DNA of 64,000 nucleotides from NCBI RefSeq assembly GCF_003334855.1, contig NZ_QOWE01000032.1:1-64000 (forward strand), read 5' to 3'. Positions 53,485-62,744 of this stretch are shown piece after piece. How positions within the stretch are numbered: the stretch's first letter is position 1; the number at the start of each line of letters is the position of its first letter. The notes under the pieces are model-generated. The model did not search any database. It was not told where the DNA came from and saw nothing but the letters and a program-made list of their open reading frames with translations. Origin of the DNA: Larkinella punicea (GTDB lineage Bacteria > Bacteroidota > Bacteroidia > Cytophagales > Spirosomataceae). The position numbers and the translations under genes are program-made.

Positions 53485-56013
53485 ATGAAGCACGTTATAC
53501 GGGAGCGGTTCAGTATAGTTTTCGTTATTCTGAATACACTCTTTTTTCCTGTTCTTGCACAAACAGCCTACAAGATCAGTGGTCGCGTCACCGACGCTGG
53601 TACCGGAGAAGGCATTCCGTTCGCCAATATAGCCATTAAAGGCAAAACCGTTGGAACAACGTCGGATGAAAATGGCAAGTTTTCACTGACCTCCACCCAA
53701 ACCGGTGATTCTCTCCTTTTCTCCAGTCTGGGTTATCAGAACCGGGCCTACCGCATCATTCCGGTGGCTACTCAGACCATCGACGCCGTTCTGACCTCCT
53801 CTGCCACCAAACTTCAGGAAGTAAAAATATACGCCAAAGGCGGGGATCCGGCCTACCGCATCATCAGGGAAGCAATCCGACGGCGCGACCAGTTCGACCC
53901 CGACCAACTGACGGCTTTCCAATACGAAAGTTATTCCAAAGTGGAAGCCTACGTCAACAATTTTGCCAACGAGCGCAAAAATGGCCGCAAAGGAGGCCCG
54001 GTTGGCCGATTGCTCTCCAAACTCCCGGCCATATACGACAGCCAGGGGAAACCGGCGGTTCCGGTGTTTGTTTCGGAAACTTTTTCGGAATACTACCAGC
54101 GGGCGAACCCCCGTAAAGTGAAAGAACGGATTTTGAAAAGCCGCGCTTCGGGTGTGGGCATCAGCGACGGCGGGGTTTCGGCCCAGTTAACCGGTTCGTC
54201 GTTTCAACAATACAATTTTTACCAGAATTACATCAGCCTGTTGCGGAAAGACCTGCCTTCTCCGCTGGGACAGGCCTGGCAAACCATTTATAAATTCCGG
54301 CTGATCGATACGATTACCGTTGGCGGACTCGTCTGTTATCAGGTCGACTTTGAACCCAAACGGCCTACCGATCTGGCGTTTTCCGGAACGGCCTGGATCG
54401 ATACCACCCGCATGGGTCTCACGCAGATCGACGCCAAAATCGACCAGCGCGCCAACATCAATTTTGTCGATGAAATCCGGATTGAACAGGAATGGGAAGA
54501 TGTGGGCGACAGCACCCAGACTTCTATGGTTCGGTTGCCGGTTTTAACGCAACTGTTGATCGATACCGACGAGCCGACGCCCAATGCGCCCGGTGCATTG
54601 GTCCGAATGTATGTAGCAGCCCGGAATGTAAAAGTCAATGTGCCCAGGGAGTCGAAATTTTACGAACCGCCCCTGGAACTGGCCGAAAACTACAGCGAAA
54701 AATCCCCGGCTTTCTGGCAAACGATTCGCCCCGAAGGACTAGATCCGAACGAACTGCGGGCTTTTACCATTGTCGATTCCGTCCGGAACGTGCCTTTCAT
54801 GAAATTTCTGGGGGAAGTCGTGAATCTGACGGCTGTGGGTTATTACCCACTCGGATCCCTGCACCTCGACGCCGGTCCGCTGCTGAACAGCTACGCCTTT
54901 AACAACGTCGAAGGGCATCGCCTGCGACTGGGCTTGCGAACCAATTCGGGGTTTAGCCGCCGGTGGATTCTGGGCGGTTATCTGGCCTACGGAACACGCG
55001 ACCAGCAGTTCAAATACGGTATGAACATCGACTACGTGGTTAGTAAAAAACCGTATACGATTGTCGGTATTCAGAAAAGTTATGACATCGAACGATTGGG
55101 GACATCGTCGGAAAACCTGGGCGGCAACACGATTTTTGCGGCTTATACCCGTTTCGGAACGCTGCGCCGTCCCTACATGCAGGAATTTCACAATACCTAC
55201 CTCCGAAGTGAACTGGGCAAGGGAATAACGCAAACGATCAGTTTACGAAACCGGTCATTCGAGCCGCTCTTTCCGTTCGCCTACAACACCAATGATCGGG
55301 AAACGATTACGGCCAGTCAGTATCGCACCACTGAATTGCTGTTCGAAACCCGGTTTGCTCCTGGTTCGCTGATGATTCAAAGCGACAACGACCGGTTCAG
55401 CGTGGAAGGTAACAACAATCCGGTGTTTACCTTTCGCTACCAGTTGGGGATGCAGGACGTTCTGCACGGCGATTTTTCTTACCACCGGTTTAGCCTGAAT
55501 GTGCGCCATTCGTTCCGGATGGGCGTTCTGGGCCGAACCCGTTATCAGGTCAATGCCGGTTACATTCCGTCCACGATTCCGTATCCGCTGCTGTATATGC
55601 CGCTGGGCAACGAGACATTTTTCCGGGTCGAAAACTCGTATAACCTGATGAATTTCTTTGAATTTGTCACCGATCGGTATGTGGGCGTGATGGCCGAGCA
55701 TAATTTTGAAGGCTTGTTTTTCAACCGGATTCCGGCGATTCGGCGGCTAAAATGGCGGTTTCTGGCTACCGGAAACATCCTGATGGGCGGAGTCAGCCAG
55801 GCCAATACGGCACTTATTCCAGCCACCAACCAGTTGGGCGAACCGGTTTTGGGCTTCCAGTCACTGAGCCGGGCGCCGTATGTAGAAGTCGGTTACGGCA
55901 TCGACAATATCTTTAAGGTGTTCCGCGTCGATGCGATTCACCGCCTGACCTACCGGAACAATCCCAATATTTCGACCTTTGGAATCAAAGTTTCGGCCTG
56001 GGTAAATTTATAA
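53485..56013 (+). CDS. DUF5686 outer-membrane protein with carboxypeptidase-regulatory-like domain
   Basis: An 842-residue protein with a signal peptide (ending FFPVLAQ) from ATG 53485. Residues about 28-115 are a CarbopepD_reg_2 domain (ISGRVTDAGTGEGIPFANI, GTTSDENGKFSL), followed by the DUF5686 region and a long beta-rich barrel to the C-terminus. The family is common in Bacteroidota and resembles TonB-dependent receptors without a plug. Transport cargo is unknown. TAGATTTG at 53439-53446 is a good -7 promoter element, though the TTG before it is only 15 bp away. Confidence 0.85.
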   Translation: MKHVIRERFSIVFVILNTLFFPVLAQTAYKISGRVTDAGTGEGIPFANIAIKGKTVGTTSDENGKFSLTSTQTGDSLLFSSLGYQNRAYRIIPVATQTIDAVLTSSATKLQEVKIYAKGGDPAYRIIREAIRRRDQFDPDQLTAFQYESYSKVEAYVNNFANERKNGRKGGPVGRLLSKLPAIYDSQGKPAVPVFVSETFSEYYQRANPRKVKERILKSRASGVGISDGGVSAQLTGSSFQQYNFYQNYISLLRKDLPSPLGQAWQTIYKFRLIDTITVGGLVCYQVDFEPKRPTDLAFSGTAWIDTTRMGLTQIDAKIDQRANINFVDEIRIEQEWEDVGDSTQTSMVRLPVLTQLLIDTDEPTPNAPGALVRMYVAARNVKVNVPRESKFYEPPLELAENYSEKSPAFWQTIRPEGLDPNELRAFTIVDSVRNVPFMKFLGEVVNLTAVGYYPLGSLHLDAGPLLNSYAFNNVEGHRLRLGLRTNSGFSRRWILGGYLAYGTRDQQFKYGMNIDYVVSKKPYTIVGIQKSYDIERLGTSSENLGGNTIFAAYTRFGTLRRPYMQEFHNTYLRSELGKGITQTISLRNRSFEPLFPFAYNTNDRETITASQYRTTELLFETRFAPGSLMIQSDNDRFSVEGNNNPVFTFRYQLGMQDVLHGDFSYHRFSLNVRHSFRMGVLGRTRYQVNAGYIPSTIPYPLLYMPLGNETFFRVENSYNLMNFFEFVTDRYVGVMAEHNFEGLFFNRIPAIRRLKWRFLATGNILMGGVSQANTALIPATNQLGEPVLGFQSLSRAPYVEVGYGIDNIFKVFRVDAIHRLTYRNNPNISTFGIKVSAWVNL

Positions 56014-56060
56014 CGGTTATCTTGCAGCCGTAAACGATTTCTGATTAACCAGACATTCTT

Positions 56061-56444
56061 ATGGCGAAAGCACCAGAGGCCGAAGTAGCGACCTTAAAAG
56101 AATTTATTGAGGCCAGTGGCATCTCCGCCACGGCCGATGACCGTGGTTTTTATTACACCATTCAGGCTCCGGGTTCGGGCGAAAAACCAACCGTTCGCTC
56201 CAATGTGACGGTGAATTATGAGGGCTCGCTGACCAACGGCAAAGTTTTTGACAGCAATAAAAACATCAGCTTTGGACTGTATCAGCTTATTCTGGGCTGG
56301 CAGGAAGGCATTCCGCTGATAGCACCGGGTGGCAGTATTACGCTGTATTTGCCCCCAAGTCTGGCCTATGGTTCACGCGCGCAGGGTGGCATTCCGGCCA
56401 ATTCCATTCTGATTTTCAAGATTGATCTGATCCGGATTAACTAA
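56061..56444 (+). CDS. FKBP-type peptidyl-prolyl isomerase (cytoplasmic)
   Basis: A 127-residue single FKBP domain: VTVNYEGSLTNGKVFDSN, GWQEGIPLIAPGGSITLYLP and LAYGSRAQGGIPANSILIF, with most active-site aromatics retained. A helical stretch of about 30 residues precedes it. There is no signal peptide. It catalyses cis-trans isomerisation of prolyl bonds during folding. It faces another FKBP gene across a 41-bp inverted repeat. Confidence 0.92.
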   Translation: MAKAPEAEVATLKEFIEASGISATADDRGFYYTIQAPGSGEKPTVRSNVTVNYEGSLTNGKVFDSNKNISFGLYQLILGWQEGIPLIAPGGSITLYLPPSLAYGSRAQGGIPANSILIFKIDLIRIN

Positions 56445-56447
56445 CCA

Positions 56448-56544
56448 GGAATGATAAATGTAAAATGAGTAATGTCGAATGTAAAAGTGAACAGCGCCTG
56501 GCTACTTTTACATTCGACATTACTCATTTTACATTTATCATTCC
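56448..56544. repeat. Perfect 41-bp inverted repeat between convergent FKBP genes
   Basis: Bases 56448-56488 are exactly complementary to 56504-56544, with a 15-nt loop. The arms are low-complexity (words such as AATGATAAATG, AAATGAGTAATG, TTTACATTCG). It starts 4 bp after the plus-strand FKBP stop and ends 16 bp before the minus-strand FKBP stop, so it may serve as a bidirectional terminator. Confidence 0.85.
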
Positions 56545-56559
56545 CTTGGTAACTCTTAC

Positions 56560-57009
56560 TTACAGGATCAACTTGGAAGGATTGATTCCCACCAGTTCGA
56601 TGTCAAAGATCAGTTCTTCGCCCGCCAGCGGATGGTTGGCGTCCAGCGTTACCGACGTGGCCGTCACATTCCGAACCACCACCGGAACCGCCTGCGGGTT
56701 ACCGTCCTGATGCATGTTGAGGGTTAATCCAATTTCCAGCTCAATATCATCCGGTATCAGCGAGCGGTCAAACTCAAAAATCATATCTTCGCTCGACGGA
56801 CCGTAGGCATCTTCCACCGGAATCCGAACGGTTTTTGCCTGCCCTATCTCCATTCCTTTTACGCCTTCGTCGAAACCCCGGATGACCATGCCGCTTCCTA
56901 CCTGAAACTGCAATGGCGACCGGCCACTGGAGGAATCAAACACGGTACCATCGTTTTTTCTGCCGGTATAGTGCACTTGCACCGTATCCCCAGCCTTTGC
57001 TTCTGCCAT
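56560..57009 (-). CDS. SlyD-like FKBP-type peptidyl-prolyl isomerase
   Basis: A 149-residue protein. ATG 57009 (MAEAKAGDTVQVHY) is preferred; the longer start at 57066 adds unrelated residues. The FKBP part has VQVHYTGRKNDGTVFDSS and VIRGFDEGVKGMEIGQ. The middle contains an insert-in-flap domain and the close DANHPLAGEELIFDIELV, the SlyD signature. It lacks the His/Cys-rich metal tail of E. coli SlyD. It acts as a chaperone and prolyl isomerase in the cytoplasm. Confidence 0.9.
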   Translation of the reverse strand: MAEAKAGDTVQVHYTGRKNDGTVFDSSSGRSPLQFQVGSGMVIRGFDEGVKGMEIGQAKTVRIPVEDAYGPSSEDMIFEFDRSLIPDDIELEIGLTLNMHQDGNPQAVPVVVRNVTATSVTLDANHPLAGEELIFDIELVGINPSKLIL

Positions 57010-57173
57010 AATACGAGTTGAATTGTGTAGCGGCAAAACTACCCAAACCCGCCGAAAGTCAGGCACAATTTGCCGATTATTTGAGCCAATGTTCTTCGGG
57101 GTTGATGAATGATGAGCGATGAATGATGCCAGAAATCCGTCAACAACCCATCATTCATCATCCATCATTATTC

Positions 57174-58646
57174 TCAATAAGCCCTTGCAAAGACTACCCG
57201 TTGCTTCGACGGTTTTCCACTGTAAATACAGGTTCCTTCTTCCAGCTCAGCATCCAGCGGAATACAGCGGATGGTAGCTTTGGTTTCTTCCTTGATGGCT
57301 TCTTCAGTCTCGGAGGTGCCGTCCCAATGGGCCATCAGAAAACCGCCTTTTTCGATTTGTTCTTTAAATGCCTCATACGTATCGACCCGGAACGTATGCT
57401 CCTGCCGGAACTGCGCGGCTTTATTGTATATGTTTACCTGAATCTCTTCCAGCAGATTCTGGATGTGCGCCACCAGGCCGTCGGCCGAAATGGTTTCTTT
57501 CGTTTTCAGATCCCGCCGGGCAATTTCAACGGTATTATTTTCAAAGTCCCGCATCCCCATCGCCAGCCGAACGGGCACCCCCCGTAGTTCGTATTCGGCG
57601 AATTTCCAGCCCGGTTTGTTTGCATCACTGGTATCGTATTTAACCGAAATGCCGACCTTCTTCAGTTCCTTGATCAGCGGATTAATTTTTTCCGATAACT
57701 GCGCCAGTTGCTCATCGTTGCGGAAAATAGGAATAATCACCACCTGAATCGGGGCCAGTTTGGGCGGCAAAACCAGGCCGTCGTCGTCGGAATGGGCCAT
57801 AATCAGAGCGCCCATCAAGCGGGTGCTGACGCCCCAGGAAGTTCCCCAGACGTAATCCTGCTGGTTGTCTTTGGTCAGGAATTTCACATCAAAGGCTTTG
57901 GCAAAATTCTGTCCCAGAAAGTGGGATGTTCCCGCCTGCAGGGCCTTGCCGTCCTGCATCATGGCCTCGATGCAAAGCGTATCATCGGCCCCCGCAAACC
58001 GTTCATTGGCGGTTTTGGTCCCCCGGATCACCGGCATCGCCATCCATTCTTCCGCAAACGTGGCGTAGACGTTCAGCATTTGGGTTGTTTCTTCCATCGC
58101 TTCCTTCGCCGTCGAATGGGCGGTGTGCCCCTCCTGCCAGAGGAATTCGGAAGTCCGCAGAAAAATCCGGGTTCGCATTTCCCAGCGAACGACGTTGGCC
58201 CACTGATTGATCAGCAGCGGCAGATCCCGGTAAGACTGAATCCAGTTTTTATACGAACTCCAGATGACGGTTTCCGACGTAGGACGCACGATCAGTTCCT
58301 CTTCCAGTTTTGCTTCCGGATCCACGATGACACCAGAGCCATCTTCCGCATTTTTCAGCCGGTAGTGGGTCACTACGGCACATTCTTTCGCGAAACCTTC
58401 CACGTGGGAGGCTTCTTTACTCAAAAACGATTTCGGAATGAACAACGGGAAATAAGCATTGCTGTGGCCGGTTTCCTTGAACATATCGTCCAAAGCCCGC
58501 TGCATTTTTTCCCAGATCGAAAAACCGTACGGTTTGATCACCATACAGCCACGAACCGCCGAATTTTCGGCCAGGTCCGCCCTTTTAATTAACTCGTTAT
58601 ACCACTCGGAATAATTCTCGGAACGCGAAGGAATTGCTTTTGCCAT
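57174..58646 (-). CDS. proS: Prolyl-tRNA synthetase (archaeal/eukaryote-type)
   Basis: A 490-residue class II synthetase that charges tRNA-Pro. Class II motifs are visible: GCMVIKPYG near the start, RPTSETVIW (TSE proline-binding loop), [22 protein letters not shown] (motif 2, split here as RWEMRTR and [12 protein letters not shown]) and [16 protein letters not shown] (motif 3). The anticodon-binding domain and a C-terminal zinc-like domain ending in Tyr follow. The absence of the editing insert and the Tyr end place it in the ProS type 3 group used by Bacteroidota. A likely promoter lies at about 58721-58755 on the minus strand. Confidence 0.96.
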   Translation of the reverse strand: MAKAIPSRSENYSEWYNELIKRADLAENSAVRGCMVIKPYGFSIWEKMQRALDDMFKETGHSNAYFPLFIPKSFLSKEASHVEGFAKECAVVTHYRLKNAEDGSGVIVDPEAKLEEELIVRPTSETVIWSSYKNWIQSYRDLPLLINQWANVVRWEMRTRIFLRTSEFLWQEGHTAHSTAKEAMEETTQMLNVYATFAEEWMAMPVIRGTKTANERFAGADDTLCIEAMMQDGKALQAGTSHFLGQNFAKAFDVKFLTKDNQQDYVWGTSWGVSTRLMGALIMAHSDDDGLVLPPKLAPIQVVIIPIFRNDEQLAQLSEKINPLIKELKKVGISVKYDTSDANKPGWKFAEYELRGVPVRLAMGMRDFENNTVEIARRDLKTKETISADGLVAHIQNLLEEIQVNIYNKAAQFRQEHTFRVDTYEAFKEQIEKGGFLMAHWDGTSETEEAIKEETKATIRCIPLDAELEEGTCIYSGKPSKQRVVFARAY

Positions 58647-58717
58647 GGGTAACTAAACTTTTTTTTGATCACGGTTAAACCCTACGGTACAAATGTGGGT
58701 CTAATGTTATGAGAAGC

Positions 58718-58755
58718 TTGCAAAGATAGGTTTTTCTCCTATATTTGTAATCAAA
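58718..58755. promoter_or_regulatory. Overlapping divergent promoters for proS and the Tyr/Gly-rich lipoprotein gene
   Basis: Plus strand: TTG 58718-58720, 19 bp, TATATTTG 58740-58747, a full match to the Bacteroidota consensus. Minus strand: TATCTTTG (complement of 58721-58728) with TTTG (complement of 58752-58755) 23 bp upstream, a slightly long spacer. The two polymerase sites overlap almost completely. Confidence 0.6.
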
Positions 58756-58836
58756 CAGCTTATTTGTAATCAATTTGCCAGGTTCTGCGTTTTAGCAATA
58801 TAATCGGTCCCTAAAACCTTTTATCAAAACAACACC

Positions 58837-60159
58837 ATGAAAGTGCTTCATACCTTCAAATACCTGAGTTTACTGGCCGTGGTTGGCTTCTGGGGCTGTA
58901 GCTCCACGAAACAAACCGCCCAGAACGCGGGCGAATTTGATGACCTCTACGGGTCTTCCTCCGATGCGGCCGTCATTTCATCGCCCCAAAAAGAGAAGCG
59001 ATTGGCGAGTCGTCAACCGACGCAACGGTTTAACAACGGTACGTTAAACTCCGACCCGGAGTATTACAACGAGCAGACAGCCGCGCAGTATTCCGACGAC
59101 GAATACTACAGCGAGATTTCGGCCCGCAAGGTAACCCGAGGCATTTCGGCCGATCCAGGGTGGAATACCGATAACGCTTATACCGACGGATTTTCTAATG
59201 GCTACAACATGGCCATGATGAATTCGGGCTGGAATCGCTGGGGCTGGAACAGTCCTTTCTATGGTGGTTTGAGCCTGGGCATTGGCATGGGAATGATGTC
59301 GCCCTGGGGTTTCAACCGGTTTTACAGCCCGTTCTACAGTCCATTTGGCTACAGCCCCTTCGGCTTTGGTGGTGGGTATGCTTACAGTCCTTTTGGCTAC
59401 GGTGGTGGTTTCTATGATTCGTTTTACTCCCCGTTCGGTTATGGCTACAACAGCTTTTACAGCCCGTATTCGTATGGCTACGGCGGTTATGGCCGTAATG
59501 TGGTTGTCGTAAACAATTACAACAACATTGGAGCCAGCCGCAATGCAACGTATGGAGCCCGTGGTGGATCGAGCCGGGATCGCTACAACGGCGATTTCGT
59601 TAACACCCCCCGGAGTTACAACAACAACAACGGCGGTCGTCGGTCCGGTGAGTTGAATGCAGCGAACAACAACACCTACTACAGCCGTCCAAACGCGTCA
59701 GGTTCGACCAACAATGGTACCTACGGTGCCGGTCGTGCCAACAGCCGGGGCAGTGATTATTACTACGGAGGATCCAGCACCAGTGGCCGGGCCAGTGCCA
59801 ACAACGCTGCCACGCCCAGCTACAGTGCTCCGAGCAACTCGGACTACTACGCAGCACCGCGTTCCAACAGCCGGGGCAGCTACACGCCTTCCCCTTCATC
59901 TTCGGTCAACAGCGGATCACGGTACAGTGCGCCCCAGCAAAGCCGAAGCTACCAGGCACCAACCCGGAGCTATCAGTCTGCACCGACCCGGTCTTATGAA
60001 GCTCCGACACAACGGAGCTATAGCCCGCCTGTGCAACGGAGCTACAGTCCACCTTCACAACCCAGCTACAGCGCTCCCAGTGGTGGTGGCAGCCGGGGTG
60101 GATCAAGTGGTGGCGGTGGTGGCTACTCAGGTGGTGGCGGATCACGGGGTCCCCGGTAA
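58837..60159 (+). CDS. Tyr/Gly/Ser-rich low-complexity lipoprotein
   Basis: A 440-residue lipoprotein (signal SLLAVVGFWGCSS, acylated Cys near residue 21). After a polar region with DPEYYNEQ and DDEYYSEIS, residues about 140-225 are made of YSPFGY, FYSPF and GYGGY repeats, and residues 225-440 are rich in Ser, Asn, Gly, Tyr and Pro with units such as RSYQAPT and RSYSPP. The tail is GGGGYSGGGG-like. I know no enzymatic family; the composition is like prion-like or adhesive, aggregating surface proteins. A consensus promoter precedes it and a strong terminator follows, so it is a single-gene unit. Confidence 0.8.
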   Translation: MKVLHTFKYLSLLAVVGFWGCSSTKQTAQNAGEFDDLYGSSSDAAVISSPQKEKRLASRQPTQRFNNGTLNSDPEYYNEQTAAQYSDDEYYSEISARKVTRGISADPGWNTDNAYTDGFSNGYNMAMMNSGWNRWGWNSPFYGGLSLGIGMGMMSPWGFNRFYSPFYSPFGYSPFGFGGGYAYSPFGYGGGFYDSFYSPFGYGYNSFYSPYSYGYGGYGRNVVVVNNYNNIGASRNATYGARGGSSRDRYNGDFVNTPRSYNNNNGGRRSGELNAANNNTYYSRPNASGSTNNGTYGAGRANSRGSDYYYGGSSTSGRASANNAATPSYSAPSNSDYYAAPRSNSRGSYTPSPSSSVNSGSRYSAPQQSRSYQAPTRSYQSAPTRSYEAPTQRSYSPPVQRSYSPPSQPSYSAPSGGGSRGGSSGGGGGYSGGGGSRGPR

Positions 60160-60201
60160 TCCTGATACCTTTCAACACGGTTAGCCGTGGACATTGAAAA
60201 T

Positions 60202-60237
60202 AAAAAGCCCGTCGATGTTACAATCGACGGGCTTTTT
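60202..60237 (+). terminator. Rho-independent terminator
   Basis: AAAAAGCCCGTCGAT (60202-60216) pairs perfectly with ATCGACGGGCTTTTT (60223-60237) around a 6-nt loop. It ends the low-complexity lipoprotein gene; being symmetrical, it could work in both directions. Confidence 0.92.
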
Positions 60238-60381
60238 CGTTGTATAATCGTGACGGAATTGTAACCTGTAGGTATTTTTCGCGGTTGTTTTTAAACCAAA
60301 CGGCTCCATAATGCATCTATAGTTACAAATAGATTTACACACAAGTCCGGAACCTGTTTTCACTTTTAGCACACAACCTTT

Positions 60382-61929
60382 ATGAAAAATAGCATCTGCA
60401 TCGTGGGTTTGCTCCTGTACGCAGGCACAGCCTGGAGCCAGGCTGATATTTACGCCGGTGACGCGTTTCGGTATTCAGAACTAACGCAAACCGGAACCGC
60501 CCGGATGCGTGGATTGGGGGGCAATCACGTCAGCATTGGTGGTGATCCCAGTTCGACCTTCGGCAATCCGGCTGGTCTGGGCTTCTATAACCGTTCCGAA
60601 ATCACGTTTAGCCCTTCGTTCAACATCCTCAATGCCCAGTCGACCTACATCGGCACGCAAACCACCAATACCAAAACAACGCCGAACATCAGTCAATTCG
60701 GGGTGGTATTGGCCGGTAACAAACAGAATGAAAACCGGCGCTGGCGCCGGACTGCGCTGGGAATTACCTACAACCGTCAGGTGAGCCTGAGCAACAGTTT
60801 TGAATTTCAGGCGCGCAACAACCGCAGTTCTATTGTCGATTCGTATATTGTCGATGCCAATAACCGAAACCTGACCGGTGACCAGATCAATAATCAATAC
60901 AATCCAAATACCAACGAAGCCAACTTTGCCTCAGCGGCTGCGTATCAGCTTTTTTTGATCAACGGGACACCCTCTTCTACCAACCCCAACGAATCCGGCC
61001 CACCCTATTTTCGCTACGATGCCACTGCGCCAACCCAGCAACTGAACACGTTTACCTCAACGGGGGCCAATTCGCAGTGGACGATCGGATACGCCGGCAA
61101 TCTGGACGATAAATTGTATGTTGGAGCCTCCCTCGGCCTCAGCCGCCTGCGGTATGATTTCGAAAATGTATACCGGGAAACCGTTGTCGGCGGTGCCGTA
61201 ATGGATAATTACAGCCAGATTGACAACTTTTCCGTTACCGGGAATGGCATCAATTTCTCTCTGGGGTTGATTTATAAACCGGATCGCAACCTGCAACTGG
61301 GGGCTTCGTTGACCACCCCAACCTTTACCAGTGTGAAAGAATCGTTTGAACAATCACTTCGGGCCGTTGCCCGGGACCCAAACCTGCCACTGGAAAGAAA
61401 TGAGGTTTTTGTCGTACCCAATAATTTTGATTACTCCCTGACCACACCCTTCCGCGCATCCGGCGGATTGACGTACTTCCTGGGTTCGGGAAAAATCGGG
61501 TTCATCACGGCGTCCGCTGATTATGTAGGCTACTCCGGCATGCGCGTCACCACCAATGTATACGATGCGCAGGACAACAATGCCTTTAAAAACGATGTTC
61601 GAAGAGAGGTTCAGAATACCTACCAGAATGTGGTGAATCTACGGGCCGGTGCCGAAATCCGGGCGGGCTTGCTCCGTATCCGGGGTGGGGTTGCCTACCT
61701 GCCTGATCCTTATAAAGTGCAATTGAATAACATTGATCGCAGCCGGTTGCTGGTGTCCGGAGGGCTTGGCTTCCGCACCGATCGCTTCTTTTTGGATGGT
61801 AGCGCCACCTACAATACCTTTAAATCGGCCTATACCCCGTATACGCTGCCCAATACATCGGATTTTGCATCTGCCCAGATTGATTCGAAGCTGACGACAA
61901 TTACCCTGACAGCCGGCGTATTTTTTTAA
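60382..61929 (+). CDS. OmpP1/FadL-like outer-membrane protein
   Basis: A 515-residue beta-barrel protein with a signal peptide (residues 1-20, ending AWSQ). The N-terminal segment RYSELTQTGTARMRGLGG then GGDPSSTFGNPAGLG is typical of the OmpP1/FadL/TodX group, often annotated in Bacteroidota as hemin receptor or long-chain fatty acid transporter. The remaining sequence is alternating strands with aromatic girdles and ends in VFF, an outer-membrane insertion signal. It may let hydrophobic compounds pass the outer membrane; the cargo is not predictable. Confidence 0.85.
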   Translation: MKNSICIVGLLLYAGTAWSQADIYAGDAFRYSELTQTGTARMRGLGGNHVSIGGDPSSTFGNPAGLGFYNRSEITFSPSFNILNAQSTYIGTQTTNTKTTPNISQFGVVLAGNKQNENRRWRRTALGITYNRQVSLSNSFEFQARNNRSSIVDSYIVDANNRNLTGDQINNQYNPNTNEANFASAAAYQLFLINGTPSSTNPNESGPPYFRYDATAPTQQLNTFTSTGANSQWTIGYAGNLDDKLYVGASLGLSRLRYDFENVYRETVVGGAVMDNYSQIDNFSVTGNGINFSLGLIYKPDRNLQLGASLTTPTFTSVKESFEQSLRAVARDPNLPLERNEVFVVPNNFDYSLTTPFRASGGLTYFLGSGKIGFITASADYVGYSGMRVTTNVYDAQDNNAFKNDVRREVQNTYQNVVNLRAGAEIRAGLLRIRGGVAYLPDPYKVQLNNIDRSRLLVSGGLGFRTDRFFLDGSATYNTFKSAYTPYTLPNTSDFASAQIDSKLTTITLTAGVFF

Positions 61930-61947
61930 AACAGAAGTGTGATCATG

Positions 61948-61979
61948 AAAAAAGCTTCCTGCTATCGGGAAGCTTTTTT
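61948..61979 (+). terminator. Rho-independent terminator
   Basis: AAAAAAGCTTCC (61948-61959) pairs with GGAAGCTTTTTT (61968-61979) around an 8-nt loop. It lies 18 bp past the stop of the FadL-like gene. Confidence 0.92.
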
Positions 61980-62182
61980 CGTTTGTTTGCAACTCTAATT
62001 TTTAGGTATTTCCCGTTGGTAACGGTTTTTTAATATGCCAATTAATCACAAGCAGAACAATTTTAGCCCACTTGAGTTAAGTAGTATAATTAGCCTTACT
62101 GAGTAGCTGGTGCGGAGAACAGGAATGGGGCAACTGGCTACAAATCTAAGTAATCAATCACCTTACTTTTCTTTTGTACCTT

Positions 62183-62743
62183 TTGAAAAAGCCCTTTACT
62201 ACCACTTGTGAAACGGATCTGATCGAGGGCCTTAAATCGCACAGTCGGGTTGCTTTCAGCGAATTGTATGACCGGTATGCCGCAACGCTGCTTGGTGTCA
62301 TCACCAAAATCGTCAAGAACGAAACGGAAGCCGAAGATTTGTTGCAGGATACCTTCGTGAAAGTGTGGAAAAACATTCACCGGCACGATCCAGCGAAAGG
62401 CCGGCTTTTCACCTGGCTTCTCAATGTGGCCCGAAATACCGCATTGGATCACCTGCGGGCCAATAGAAAAGGCCCTCACGTTGAAATCCCGCTGGATGGC
62501 TATTTGCCAGGCATGAGTTCAACACTGAACCATGTCGGTTACATCGGATTCAGCGACGCAGTAAACACCACGCTGGAACCAAAACATTGGCAAATCATCG
62601 AACTCGTTTACTTTCAGGGATACACCCAGCAGGAAGTGTCTGAACACCTCAACTTACCCCTGGGAACGGTCAAAACCTGGACCCGCCTGGCTCTCATTCA
62701 GCTTCGGCAAACGTTCCGTCGGGATCAGTTCGCCTTTCAATAG
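62183..62743 (+). CDS. ECF-type RNA polymerase sigma factor
   Basis: A 186-residue sigma-70 family protein with region 2 (AFSELYDRYAATLLG, EAEDLLQDTFVKVW, GRLFTWLLNVARNTALDHLR) and region 4 (QIIELVYFQGYTQQEVSEHL, LPLGTVKTWTRLAL). No ATG lies at the N-terminus; TTG 62183 (MKKPFTT) or TTG 62174 must be used. There is no anti-sigma gene beside it: the next gene runs the other way and ends 1 bp after this stop. Target promoters are unknown. Confidence 0.88.
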   Translation: MKKPFTTTCETDLIEGLKSHSRVAFSELYDRYAATLLGVITKIVKNETEAEDLLQDTFVKVWKNIHRHDPAKGRLFTWLLNVARNTALDHLRANRKGPHVEIPLDGYLPGMSSTLNHVGYIGFSDAVNTTLEPKHWQIIELVYFQGYTQQEVSEHLNLPLGTVKTWTRLALIQLRQTFRRDQFAFQ

Positions 62744-62744
62744 C

